DNA from: Trogon surrucura
Taxonomy: Eukaryota; Chordata; Aves; Trogoniformes; Trogonidae
NCBI GenBank assembly: GCA_020746105.1
Contig: CM036620.1
Location: 44,722,706 to 44,786,705 of the forward strand
Direction: 5' to 3'
Length of the DNA: 64,000 nucleotides
Notes under the pieces: generated by a model
Database searches by the model: none
Seen by the model: the letters and a program-made list of their open reading frames with translations, nothing else
What the model was told of the DNA's origin: nothing
In this document: positions 12,671 to 25,900 of the stretch, in pieces
Layout of the letters: every line of letters begins with the position of its first letter
How positions within the stretch are numbered: the first letter of the stretch is position 1
Translations under genes and position numbers: made by a program

Positions 12671-15600
12671 TATTATTTTAATAATTCACGTATAGTTATT
12701 TGTAAAATAGTTTATAATAATCTGACTGATGGGACCAAGTACTACTACTGATACAGCCTAAAGAATCTATACTATCATGTATGTGATGCTCCTCTGCATG
12801 CACTTGCATGTTACAGCTAACAGACATTGCACTGATCTTTTCGTTATTAAATTTTATTGTATAAATGATACAGGATCTCACAAGCACCTTCTTTAAAACA
12901 GAATGGATTATTGTATATCAAAATATGCAAGATTCTTAAGGTCCAAAAGAGAGTCAACAGGCTATCAGAGCTTGATATTTTATTCATCAGGTTCATGAAC
13001 CATAAGGGAACAAGGAAATGACGTGTCATATCCTGTTCTCTGAATTCCTTCTGTATCTACTTAATGTCTAAATTAGTTTAAATGTATTACACTGAATACC
13101 AAGAAACACATGATAGAGTGAGTGAGCTGGAAATATGGGAAAGTTCAAGCAACAGATGAGGCATGCTGGTCGAAAGATAGAGTCAGATGGGTAGCAAAGT
13201 TCAAGGGAAAGATGAGATTATACTGGTTGGTGTGATAGGCCTCAGACAGCCGCAACCTAACTGTTGTCAAGTTTTTTGTGTGTATATCATAGCATGTGGA
13301 AATGAAATGCATTAAACAGAATTTTTGAAGAACAAAATGTATCTTCATTGTACATGACAGACAACAAGGTGGGAAGAGGCTATATCAAAATTTCACTGAT
13401 CTTGCAGATCTCTGCAAGGGACTCATCCATCCACGTAACTAAAACTCTTACTCAGTCTCTTTGTGCTGAACCCTTTCACTGAACCCTGACACATCAAATA
13501 TAGCAAACCTTCAGTGACTTTCTTTGCCACTCTTTATAGTGTATCTGGTGTATTAAAAAGATATCTCGTCCCAACTCCATTGAAGTCACACATTGCTCTT
13601 AACCTCTGGTTTAGTCTGGTGAAAATCTTTCCATTGGGCTACTCCTTGGATGTTATTCAGTTCATTTTGATTGTGTGTATATGGATGAGGATATTTCCAC
13701 AGTTCGTCATTTTAAGATTGATACCATATTTTTATAAAATCAGTTTTCATGAAGGTTTGATAGAATCCTTCCATATTTTTTTTTGAAGGTATATGCCCTA
13801 TGGAGAGACAAGCACTGTTCACAACCTCTCTGTCTATCCTGCTGAAGTTTTATACAAATAATAATACAAAACATAAAAAACTCGATACTTCTGTGAGTGG
13901 GTGACTGGTGCGCCATGGTCTTACTTCACGAAAATGATTTTGTCAATATCATTTTGCGAAGGACCTCTCCAGGTCTTTAAAGTAATCTTAATAAAAGTTT
14001 TCATTGTTTCTTGAAGAAATAGATCTTAAAAAGCCTGAGTTACAGCTTAATTCTCTTTATTGCTGAAACTACAGCAGTTGGTCGCACATTTATAGACCTG
14101 AGTTTCCCAGCCTCGTTGATGATGATTTTACAAGCCTCGTCACATTAGCAGGTAGAGTCACAGAGTGACTGGCAGTATATTCATCAATAGATTGTTTTTC
14201 CTAGTGAAAAAACAAATGGTGTGACAGCAGCTCCTAACATTTTAAAAACCAACTCCTTCCGCAGATAATCCAGCAAAGAGAAAGGGTCTTATTCAGTTAA
14301 GCCTCTATACAGATGCCTAAAGCCTTTTTCGCAATAACTATGTTTAAGGAGTAATCAGGTGACTTTAAAATGCTGTAACAGTAAAAATTTCTGCTTATAC
14401 CCAGTTTATGTTTATTAGAGTAATCATCCAGCAGAATTACAAGTAGGTTTACTTTCTCTTCTTGACTCAGCCCCAGAATACCTTGTAAATTTCTTTACAT
14501 TTTTATGTGTCTCGACTTCCCCATACTTAAAACAGAACAATAGTTCTTCTCTGACTGAGAGACATTTGTAAGGTCTGTCACTGGTTTTCAGATTATTTTG
14601 ATTATAATTACCATAGTATAGAACAATTGAAAATCATGTGAAAATTTTAAATTATGATTAAAATTCTGGTTGAAGAGAAAACATGACAAAATGGAGACTG
14701 TCCCTACTACATGGCACGAGTATTGTGTTATTAAAATACATATTTAAGTTTAAAAAGGAGAGAATGCAAACAGTATCTAAATGATTGATTAACACTTCTA
14801 AGAAGAAAATTATTTTTTCTTTCAACTGGTGACTGAAAATCTTTTAAACCAAAGAATGATTAACTTTAAATGTCATGGTATAAAAATTCAAACAATAAAT
14901 TCAGCTATAAATGAAATTTTCAGTTGAAAGTACACGTGCTTTTCTGCTGATGATGAAGAGAAACTGCTTTTCATGTGAATAGCAGTCAATAACAATGAAC
15001 TTTTGCTTTATTTACTTTTTGGCAGAAAGACTAGAGTTTTGTTTTGTGTGTTTCACTTCTGGATTTTGTGCTTGCGTTTTGGCTTTACAATTTTTAATGG
15101 GAATACGGAGAGTCTTGACTTGATGGTCTGCATGTAATAAAGCAATACACCAAATTACCACCACAGACTATACAAAATGTATTTTCTTCATGTGATAGTG
15201 CAATTTGGGATGGGAGGTGTCTCATGGACCAGTGGCTAAAAGCCTAAAATTCAAGTATTTTTTTCTTGATGCTCAGAAGATGGCTATAGAATATTCTTTT
15301 GCCACTGAGGCATCGTTGAGCTGTGAGAAATATTAACAATGAGGAGGGCTTTAGGTCAGGATCACTCTGCATCATAGATGGCATTATCTGCTGATTTAGC
15401 TGAGCTGAAAACTGCTGAAAAATAATCCTTTTTGTGCCCTTGTCAGTGGCTTTGGCCTAGAGTAATAGAAAATCAGCTTTCCCCGAGTCAGATAATCATT
15501 ACAAACTGAATTTTGTTCTTGACTCACAGGAATAATTGGGAGAAAAATATATTTGATAGGTGTGATGAATATTATTTTAAGTTAAAGCTCACTGAGATGT

Positions 15601-18600
15601 ATAAAATACTAAGTGCTGCTGGTAATTGAGCAACTCTATGCAACTGTAAATTAGCTGCTTGAATTGAAAATAGATGATTACTGAAAGCGCTTTTCCCCCC
15701 CTAGAAAACTTGCTGTTCTCCTTTTCCTTAGCATTCACAAGGGGCGTTCAGTTAATCATACCGAGGTCTCTCCCTTAGCGCTGCAGTAGCTGATTACCCA
15801 GCAGGAGGTGCAGTTCCAGCAGGGTAAGTCAGAATGGTGTTGGTCGTTCCCTGGGGAGGGACATCCTGTAAAAACACCAAGGTTGAGAACTGTCATATTC
15901 ACAGCAGTAGGTGCATTTTCCTCAGAAATTAATGGAGCAAGCTGGGCAAAAATGTTTTTAAACTACATCTTCCCTAGAGTAAGATGCAAATTCAAAGCTC
16001 TTTTGAAGCATTGGAATGAAAGTTGAGGATAAGACTTTTTAGTTTTTGACATTGATGATATAGGCAACACTAGCACTACGAATATTAAATTGAAATGGAG
16101 GATAAGTGGGGCAAATGTTATTCAAGCAGCTCCCAAATGCAGTCCTAACTATTTCAGAGTTAGATTAACCAAGGTGCTTTTAACTGTGGTTGTTATTATT
16201 GCCGAATACCCATCATAGATTTTCTTCCTTCAGTTGGTTATTAATTGATCGACAATGAGAGATATTTTTCCTGAAACAAGAGGATTGAAAGTGATCTTGA
16301 AAATCAGACTCCCACCCAGCAAAGGAGGGTTTGAAAAAGAAGGGAAGCTTTGAGATGCAGTATTTTTTTCACCGGCACTGTATGTGCCGTTTAGCAGCAA
16401 GCACCAATTCTAGGCTGCATTCTCTACTGTAGGCAGTGCAGCACAAAGTGATCTCTTTACAGGAAAGATTTTACAGAAACATTGAGCACCTAGTTTGCTC
16501 GGTCCTCTTGAACAAAGACATGAGAAGGGTCTGTTTAGAAAACACAGTTTCTACTGATTTCTTACTAATAGAGCAAGATAAATCCTCAAGGATTTTCTCT
16601 AACAGATTACGTAAGGCCTGTAACAAACTGGTCACAAGCTCCCTCTGCAATGTGTTTTCAGCTCCTATGGTCTTGTATACTTTTCTTTGCTCCACCTCAG
16701 TGTTGCTTTTTTGTCCTTCTCACTCGATTCTGGTGTAAGGTCTTACACTGTGTCTACTACCACTGGGTTATAAGAACATACATGGCTTGTCCTGAAATCC
16801 ACCTAGCCTGACATACTGTCTCTGCATGGTCAATACCAGAGACCTAGATAAGAGTTAAAAAAAATGGAGAAAAATGAGAAGAAAAAAGAAAAGTGGAAAA
16901 AAAAATTTAAATGCCATTTTCTCCATTAATTTCGTTTCAGTCTGCAGTAAAATCTAGCTCAAGAATTTCCTGGTTCAGAAATTATATCTCTGTGTAAGAG
17001 TATTCCATTACAAAGAATACTCAGTCTTTATTCCTTCTTTAACCAACAGGCCGTGCTGACTGTAACTGGCAATCCACTCCCTAAAATAGAATTTAAAATG
17101 TTACTGAAAATGTGCAGAGTCACAGAGCTTGAAAGACTGTATTTGATATTCATTTATGTAGATTTTTATTGCATCTATTCAGTAATTGATATCAAGAAAA
17201 TACTAGTACAAAGTCAAATCTATAGTTAAACTAATGACCTTGGAAGTCATTCTAGTATACTCTATATGTCATTAACTTTCATAAAATGTTACCCTTAATT
17301 TCACTTGTCATCGTATCTGTAGAAACGTTTTTATATGTCTCTTTATTTAGTACATACATATGTCTGGTAAACCATAAATGAAGCCCTCAGTATTAGATGT
17401 CTTTTAAAAATGCTTTTATTTCCTATTTCTGCTTGGTATACCTGATATGTTTTCATATTCATAAGTAAAACACAGTCTGATGTTTCCAGAAAAGGTGGAC
17501 AGCATATCAGATGACAAATGTGAAAGATGACATCACTTAAGAGTTTTTATCAACAAACAGTGTATACATACTGGTGTCATACCTCCAAAACTGAAGTGAC
17601 AAGGCCTTCATTGTTCTTTAATAGGACCCAGTTGTTCATGATCATATGGGAATCTAGCTTATTAATAAAATTTTTCTTCTGTAGTCATGTTAATTCTACC
17701 AGATTGTAAATTATGCAACCAGAATCAATTAGAGTTAACCCGCTACTTCCAGATATTCTGAGAGATTGGTTCTCTCTCTGGACGTTTTCCTACCTAAATT
17801 CGTTGCATGCTTCCAGCAACGTGCTTAAAGATAGATAGACTTTAAAGCCCAGTGTGAATTAACAGAAGATTGATATGTTGAAACAGAAAGGATCTTAGTA
17901 GGCAGGAGATCTCAAATATCTAATCAGCCCACTCACACAGGGAGACAGGTCCAAGTCAAAACTCTAGACTGAAAATTCCCTGTGCTCTGGCCCTGTGTAT
18001 TTTGCAATGCAGACCTGAGCCAGATTTTGCAATCTGAGATAATTTCTTTGAACACCTTCCAATTAATTCTAATTTCAGTTGTAAAATAAATATTGTATTA
18101 AAGTCTGTGTGCATGTTAAATGTGCACATTTACACTGATTTGTATGGTAAAGGAGTATATCCTCCCTGACAGCAACGCCCTTTAATATATTGCAGTGTTT
18201 AAATTTAGATATTTGAGGCTCCCACTAGACAACAAGTTATTAAAACATCTGCCTTTCCATAAGCCATTCTGTTCTCTGCCATTCCACATGTCCTTTTCTA
18301 CTTCACCAGGCAAAATTGCCCAATCTAAATTTCAGCTCAAGTGTTTGATGGCTTTCACGCTGAGCTCAAACTGTTAGTGCTTCCCTGAGAGAATAGAATT
18401 GAAACGGGATTTAATCTAAAATAACAAAATAGAATAAAGGTTTTACATATAAATAAGTAATGCCCTGTATATTTTTATGCACACTTTTCTTTTCTGGATT
18501 TTGAATTCAGTGAAGTTAAATGTTAAAATGCATAGATAACCCAAAACTGACAGAAAAGAACATCGGTGCATGTTGCCTGTGTGCTCAATTAATGGCTATC

Positions 18601-19129
18601 CTAAATATATTTTAATTTAAGTATGGAATAGCTGTTACTACAAATTATGTTGCAGAAATATTATTTCTATTGATACCTTTGTCTCAGACTGCTAGCTGCT
18701 TGCTTACGTTTTTTTTACAGGGATATTTTACAATAGCATTCCAAAGTCGTTTCAAACATGCTGTCTAGTATTTTCAATAATGAAGGCTGGGTTTTCAGAG
18801 GCTCACCGTTCATGGAAGATTCATATTTGGAGCTTTATTTTTTTCACAGAATCTGAACAATTATTTTTTTATAATAATTATAAAAAATTATGAACTACCT
18901 GTTAGCAATAAGTATTTCAGTATTTAATGGTGGGGTACCAAAATATTATGGACTTCTGCAGTAAAAAACATGGGATTGATTCCCACTAATAAATAAAATT
19001 ACATGCTTGATAAATGACACTGAGCAGGTTCAAGCTGTTGTGACACCTTGCCAGTGTTTCCATGTCTAGATAAATGACCATTAATCCCAGCTTCTCAGAT
19101 GACAAAGGTTCTAGTTTGTTATCGCCCTT
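12671..19129. other. AT-rich unannotated sequence
   Basis: No gene, RNA or recognisable mobile element. Short overlapping open frames have no family features. The part around 15290-15560 is less AT-rich and could be a conserved non-coding element, but nothing in the sequence proves it. Confidence 0.45.
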
Positions 19130-19614
19130 GTAGCAATGAAGGCTTATCACATTCTAGGAAGAAACATAACCAGCAGGCTGAGGGAAGTGATTATTCCGCT
19201 GTATTCAGGACTTGTGTCCAGTTTTATCCACCAGAGAGAATGAAAAACTGAATATTATGTACAGAGGGAAGCTGAGGAAAGTGAGTTTCTTCAGGTTCCA
19301 GAAGAGAAGGCTAAGAGAGGATACAATGACTGTTTTCAGCTAAAAACTTGGTGGAGAACATGGAGATACATCTCAGAGATGTATAGTAAATGGACAGGAG
19401 GTATTGGGCAGCAGCAAAGGAAGTTCTAACTGATGTAAGGATTTTTATTTTTTTTCACGAGGCGGGAGGTGCTAAGCTGTGGAACAGGATGCCTCCAATA
19501 TTCAAAACTAAACTGGACAGAGCCCTGGGAAACAATAATTTTGGAGTAGAAGATTGGGCTAGATGACTTACAGAGATTCTTTCCAATGTAAAGTATTATA
19601 AGATTCTACTATGT
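19130..19614 (+). mobile_element. Old CR1 LINE, 3' part of ORF2 and tail
   Basis: The sequence follows CR1 ORF2 C-terminal coding order on the plus strand: a GTGTCCAGTTTTATCC block (the CVQF motif region), GAAGAGAAGGCTAAGAGAGG (the EKRRLRG region), GCTAAGCTGTGGAACAGGATGCC (the HWNRLP region), then TTGGGCTAGATGACTT and a decayed octamer tail near 19600-19614. Many indels and stops show it is old. It is 5'-truncated. Confidence 0.75.
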
Positions 19615-21661
19615 GACATCCCACAGATCAATTGCTAATAAAAGTCTTTGACAGCCAAAATCTTTGCTCTAGGATTCACCACCATTAAGAATGTCTTCAG
19701 TTACTGATTCCCTTTTTTACTCCGTGCTTCTACTCTGCAATCAACATGCTATAAACAATTTATCCTCGAAATATTTAGGCTGTGCAGTTCTAATTGTATG
19801 ATTTAACATCCAGCTGTCATGGATGCCATATAGTAATACAAAGGCAAACTTCATGGATTCCATAAGGTACTGATTTTTCAAGGTATTAAATATGGGTATA
19901 GTTTCAGGAGACCAAATGTTTACCTATGCCTTACATGACCTGAGTACTGTGCATGTATAGGTCCAAACCATTGTCTGCTAAACTTCTCACAGTTATGTTT
20001 CTCATATCACTCAGACAGACCTGAGCTGAAATTCCTGTGTGGAATAGCCAGCCAACTGGATCAGTTATAGATCTGAACACTGGAATCACAAACAGCTATA
20101 ATCTTAGGAAGAATAACGAAAATAAAATTTTCCCTTTAACTTCATTGTTCCATAAGACAGAATAAAATCATAAAGTTCTTCACCATGCAAAGCTGTAGAG
20201 CTATTTCACAATAGTCTAAGACTTGTTAAAAAGTGATCATGAGCTGCCATTAAACTTTAAACTATTCAAGCATAAAAATCAAATCTTAGCTAACATTTGC
20301 TCTCTGAAAGAAGTCTCTCATTTCCCCCAAAGTCTTTTTTCAAAATCTTCTAACATTAAAACACTGATCAGTTGCCAAAGTATGAGCCCGTAGCATGGAC
20401 ATTTCATTAGTTATTAGCTAATCAGACTGTTTAACCATACTTTTTTTCAGAGTAAAAAAAAAAAATTACTTAACTAAAATTATCTCAAGCAGAACAACCA
20501 TGCCCGAGAAATTTCTATAACTTCATGACTTCACCTAAATTCCAGAACTGGAACTTTGAAGTCCTTTGTAGTTCAGAGAGTAAAATCCAAGTCACACCAT
20601 TTAGTTCATCAGTCATTATTATTTCCCACTTAGCCTTGCTCAAGCGGAGCCCCATGAGGCAACATGATTCTCCTAGGCTTAAGGAGTAAGCGTGGGAGCT
20701 GGAGCATCAGAATCTCAACAGGAAGCATCTGCTCATGTCCACTATGATACAACGTGAAGGTGGAAAGCTGTTATGAAAAGGACCCCTAATGATTAATATA
20801 AAACTACTCCTCATCCATTCTACCATATTTCCTACATTCAGCAATATGCTATACATGCTGCAGGTGGTATAAACATACAGCATTTCCTAATCTGGAAAGT
20901 GTCATGAAGTCATTTTTTCTTATCTACTTTGTGGCTTTTCGCAGCTTGGCCTAGGCATCTCACTTGTGCAAAACTCCAGACTTCAGTAAAACATCATTTC
21001 CTTTGCAGTCAGTAATTTAACATTCCAGTGGGCTGGTAAGATGAGAACTTCAGAGAATGGTTTGATTTTCCTAATGTGAAATGTCTACGCAGGGCAGATG
21101 TAGTAAATTACTTACTACCTTTGGCTACCATGCTCAGCTGATGAAGCTGAGCTGAAGTATTATTACCTTTCCTGATGACATGAAGTCATTAAAACACTTC
21201 TCTGTGGTTTGAGATATAATTTTAACACTCACAGGAAATAAGAGTTTTAGGAAGTGTGGTGCTGTCAGTTGGTATATTGTCAGACACACAGTGCCTGCAA
21301 ACTACATTGGTACTGTTTAACTGTGTGAGGCAGGGACAGATTGAAGACATCATGAAATGTGTTCTGAAAAAGGAAACAAAACCATAACTAAAGAACCAAG
21401 TAGCATAATTGTATTTCTGCTAAAAATGAGAATAATAGACATTATTCTAAAATAGGGATTTTTATTTGCCCCTTCATTCTTTTCTGATTTTCAGTTTATA
21501 TTCCACATCTGTCAAGCACAAAATCACAAAACTTATGATTCATTTCCTTAATCTATGGCCTTTCTGAGCCTTCCTGTCCTGATAGTACTTTTTTTCTTTT
21601 ATTTTTCAATCAACTCTTATTATTCTTTTATTTTGTATCACAAATAATGTGGCAGACAGGA
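19615..21661. other. AT-rich unannotated sequence
   Basis: I see no gene or recognisable repeat in these 2 kb. Open frames are short and unremarkable. Confidence 0.45.
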
Positions 21662-22921
21662 CTGTTGAGGCCGCGTCTGAAATCCTGTGTTCAGTTTTGG
21701 GCCCCTTGCTACAAGAAGGACATTGAGGTGCTGGAGTGTGTCCAAAGAAGGGCCACGGAACTGGTGAAGGATCTGGAGAACAAGTAGTATGAGGAGCAGC
21801 TGAGGGAACTGGGCTTGTTTAACCTGGAGAAAAGGAGGCTGAGTGGAGTCCTTGTTGCTCTTTACAACGACCTGGAAGGAGAAGTGAAGTGGGGCTCAGT
21901 CTCTACTCCCAAGTAACAAGTGATGGGACAGCAGGAAATGGACTCAAGCTGTGGCAGAGGAGGTCTGGATTCACAGAATCACAGAATCACAGAATGTTAA
22001 AGGTTGGAAGGGACCTTAAAGATCATCTAGTCCAACCCCCCTGCCAGAGCAGGATCACCTACAGTAGAGCGCACAGGAACGCGTCCAGGCGGGTTTTGAA
22101 TGTCTCAAGAGAAGGAGATTCCACAACCTCCCTGGGCAGCCTGTTCCAGTGCTCGGTCACCCTCACAGTAAAAAAGTTTTTCCTCATATTTTTCTGGAAC
22201 CTCCTGTGTTCCAGCTTCCACCCATTGCCCCTTGTCTTGTCAGTGGACGCCGCTGAAAAGAGCCTGGCTCCATCCTCCTGACATTCCCCCTTGACATATT
22301 TATAAACATTAATGAGGTCACCCCTCAGCCTCCTCTTCTCCAAGCTAAAGAGACCCAGCTCCTTCAGCCTTTCCTCATAAGGGAGATACTCCACTACCTT
22401 CACCATCTTTGTGGCTCTACACTGGACTCTCTCCAGCAGCTCCCTGTCTTTCTTGAACCAAGGGGCCCAGAACTGGACACAATATTCCAGATGGGGTCTC
22501 ACCAGGGCAGAGTAGAGGGGCAGGAGGACCTCTCTTGACCTACTTGCTACTCCCCTTCTAATACACCCCAGGATGCCATTGGCCTTCTTGGCCACTAGGG
22601 CACATTGCTGGCTCATGGTCATCCTGCTGTCCACTAGAACCCCCAGGTCCCTTTCCCCTGCACTGCTCTCCAGCAGGGCAGTCCCCAACCTATATTGGCA
22701 CATGGGGTTATTTTTTCCCAAGTTCTTCAACAAAGGACTTGTCAAGCACTGCTGCCCATGGCAGTAGTTGAGTCACCATCCCTGGAGGTGTTTAAAAGAT
22801 GTGTAGATGAGTTGCTTAGGGACATGGTTTAGTGGTGGACGTTGCTTAGCTAGAGTAACAGTTGGACTCAATGCTCATGGAGGTCTTTTCCAACCTAACC
22901 ACTCCTATGATTCTATGATTC
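21662..22921 (+). mobile_element. CR1 LINE 3' part, split by a nested CR1
   Basis: The left part (21662-21971) reads as the CR1 ORF2 C-terminus: a TTCAGTTTTGGGCCCC block, GGAGTGTGTCCAAAGAAGGG, and GAGAAAAGGAGGCTGAGTGG. The right part (about 22721-22921) resumes with GTTCTTCAACAAAGGACTTG and GTCACCATCCCTGGAGG, and ends in CCTATGATTCTATGATTC, the octamer tail. Stops such as the TAG at about 21787 show it was already non-coding. The 749 bp between the two parts belong to a CR1 in the opposite orientation. Confidence 0.85.
21972..22720 (-). mobile_element. CR1 LINE inserted inside another CR1
   Basis: On the minus strand a frame running to 22059 encodes about 220 residues of uninterrupted ORF2 C-terminus. 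It contains [46 protein letters not shown] and [16 protein letters not shown]. The 3' untranslated end carries three ACAGAATC-type octamers at 21972-21995. The 5' end is truncated just before a LGKNNP motif, at about 22720. RT motifs A to C are absent. The copy is well preserved and resembles the CR1 at 59955-61304, so it is probably a young subfamily. Confidence 0.9.
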
Positions 22922-25900
22922 GGTTCTGTTGAGTTAACTGTGTTAATGAACAGTAAAGTGTAAAAGGATAGACATTGTTTTCATGAACTTTTTAAGGACA
23001 TCTTAAGGCTGCTAATTTGATTTTTGGTGCTGTGTATTGAAATAATATGAGTAGTAAGCTCATAAAGATTGTTACTGTGACCCTCAATTTTTTTATTTTT
23101 CCATTTGCGCAACCTAACATAATGCCTGTTTCCCCAATTTTATTAATATCCTGTGGATACAGTACTTGTTTGAAGCTGAATGAAAGTCCACAAACTCCCA
23201 ATTATTTTCAATTTTGCAGTTGTTTGATTAGAGTGCCATTGTCTGTAATTTTTATGCTTTTTTTTGAATCTTCAAAGTGCATGATTCATGCCTTGAATCG
23301 GGTTGTTTTGTGTTTCCCAGCACTGCTTTTTTTTTATCCCTGCCAGTTATAACCTGATAACCTGATTTCATACTGTGCTTTAGCACAACAATACAGTCAT
23401 CAAACTAAAGCAACACAGTAAGTGGGCACATTAGCCATCATTTTACCTGATCACTTGGGAGAGATTAAATTTATTCATTTTCAGAACAGATAATGAAATA
23501 TTTAAAACGTGAGAGTAAATGGTGGTAGCATTTTGAAGTTCTGACATGCTCTTTGTCAAAGCACTATGCTATATATAAGGCTCCTGTGCAGATGTTTGGG
23601 AAATTTCTGCAGGTTTTTTTTTTCTTAGGTTCATTTGCATTTAGTTTATCTAAAGTGAAATCCATTCAATTTTATTGAACTGTAATTCTGGTAATTTACA
23701 ATATTTACATGCTGTGGTTAGATTGAAATCAGTCCTTAATTCAAATTCAATCTAAATTTACAGCATAGTAATTAGGGCTTTGTAACTGACACTAGGGGCC
23801 TATTGATTTAATGAAAAACTTAACCTTAGAGTAAGTGTTTAATTAGTTGCTGCAGTAGATTCTGCGCTGTCCTAAATTGCGGACTTTAGAGAATTAGGTG
23901 CTAATTTAAATTACATTACTATAGAAGGATCAGAACTATTTTTCAAAAAAGCATGTAGCCCTACGGATGAGCTAATTTCTCAGCCTTTGAAAAGGATAAC
24001 AGAAAAAGGCCATAATGAAAGCAGTTGCCTATCCTGCTTGAATTCAGGTAGAGACATGCTAGGTATCCTGGAAATTACTACCTACCTTGGTAAAATATTG
24101 ATTTTAAAGTGTTAAAAGAAAAAAAAATCAGTAGTTTTATTTGTGATAACTTTCCCCAGGAGATAAAATGTGAATTAATACATGTGACTGCATATTTAAG
24201 GTGTCCACTTGAAGCTGAAATAAAGAAAAAAAATCTAAAAAGCGGTATGTTTGTATTCATAACTGAACAGATGTGACAGAAGAAAGTGTGAACATTGATT
24301 TTGTACACAGAAGATTGTATTTTTGTTTACAAAATTCTTGGATGTAGTAAGCAAATAATGTATTTCTCTAGTTCCATAACATTTATCAATAAGGATCAAA
24401 CCCATAAGTTTGCAGGTTTAGGAAGAATTAATTACTTCTAACAGCAGGTATTTCTCATTTCCTATTTCTTCCTCTTTTTGCTATCAAGGCTTGGTACAGC
24501 ATGGACACCAAGTCACAAGCTGGAATTGACTCTGTTATTCTCTAAATCTGTCAGTACACACTTATCTCAAAGCCCTTGACAGTAAGTTCACCCATCTTTT
24601 GCTGATTAGTAAACCATTCTGAAGCAGCATTGGCGTGATAGCTTTGCTGCCCATGTGTATGCTTCTGACCACTGGTAGAGTATTTTGTATTGTTTACTCC
24701 TAATATGTAAATTTTCAGTAAGCCATAAATATTATATCCCTAGAGGATCATCTAGGAGGTTGTCATGGATTTCATGTAATGAAAGCAGTTACGATTCTAC
24801 TTTATACTTGCCTAATCAACCCGAATTCATCAACCATTTGCATCCCACACTTGCTTTTCTGGGGAAAGCAGGAGAGATCGTTCAGCCAAGCACTATTACA
24901 CTATATTGCACATACACAGAGACCAAACAGAAGTTAAACAAGGTCCCATAATCTTGGCATTCCTCAGCATTTCTTTAAGGAGGCCCTTAAAGGCCTTTTC
25001 TTAGGGGACTGGAGAATTTCTGCACTTCAGAAACTGATCCAGTAATCCTGCTTGTTCATTCACCTCCCTTCTTTTCAGTTCCTAGAACAAGAAGATGGAT
25101 ACATCTGCCAATACTACATACTCTGTCCAAGAACTGTGTGTTCAGGGGAACAGGGGAGGTGCAGGTAAAGAAATAATGTAAGGTAAAGGTAACTGAAGAT
25201 CAGGAGCTAACCAAACTCCCTCCCTTCCCTTCCTGTTTTCATGCAGTGAAACACCATTAGAACTTAGGTCAGTCACTGGCAGTGCTACGGCAGCTGTTAT
25301 GGCAGGTCTGGAAAAAGAACTGTGATAGTCTGCAAAATTGTATGTTTTCTGGCATAAAACATGAGAGTACAAAGGTAATCTGAGAGACCTATCTCTACAG
25401 AAAATTACACTTTTTTCTGGCACTTGGTAATAAGAAAATGATCAAGTAAAACAATTTTTCCAAAGCAACGATCTCAAAAATGCTTTATAATAATAAAGTG
25501 AAACAAGAAAAATATAGCAATAATATTTACAGCACAGTCATGAAGTTAGTCTAAAGATATGACACTGAGACACAGAGAGACTTTTTTTTTCAGTTTCACA
25601 GTCAGTCTGTAGCAACCTGAAGCATGTTACTTCTCTAACACAATAGAAATAGTGGGCCTTGCAATCAGGAGATGTAAGATCCCTATTTTTGTTCTCTTTC
25701 AGGAACTGCACTTTTCCATGATAAAACCTATCAACAGTTCTATTTGGATGACATCTCTGCTGAGCTGCCATTGTGCTGAGAAAGGCCTGGTATGAAATTC
25801 AATTTCATTATATTTCTGAAAAACATACTTCTTACAGAATTCAGCTAAACTCCATATGTTTTCTTAAAACTTTTAAGTATTTTACATGATTTCAAAGATA

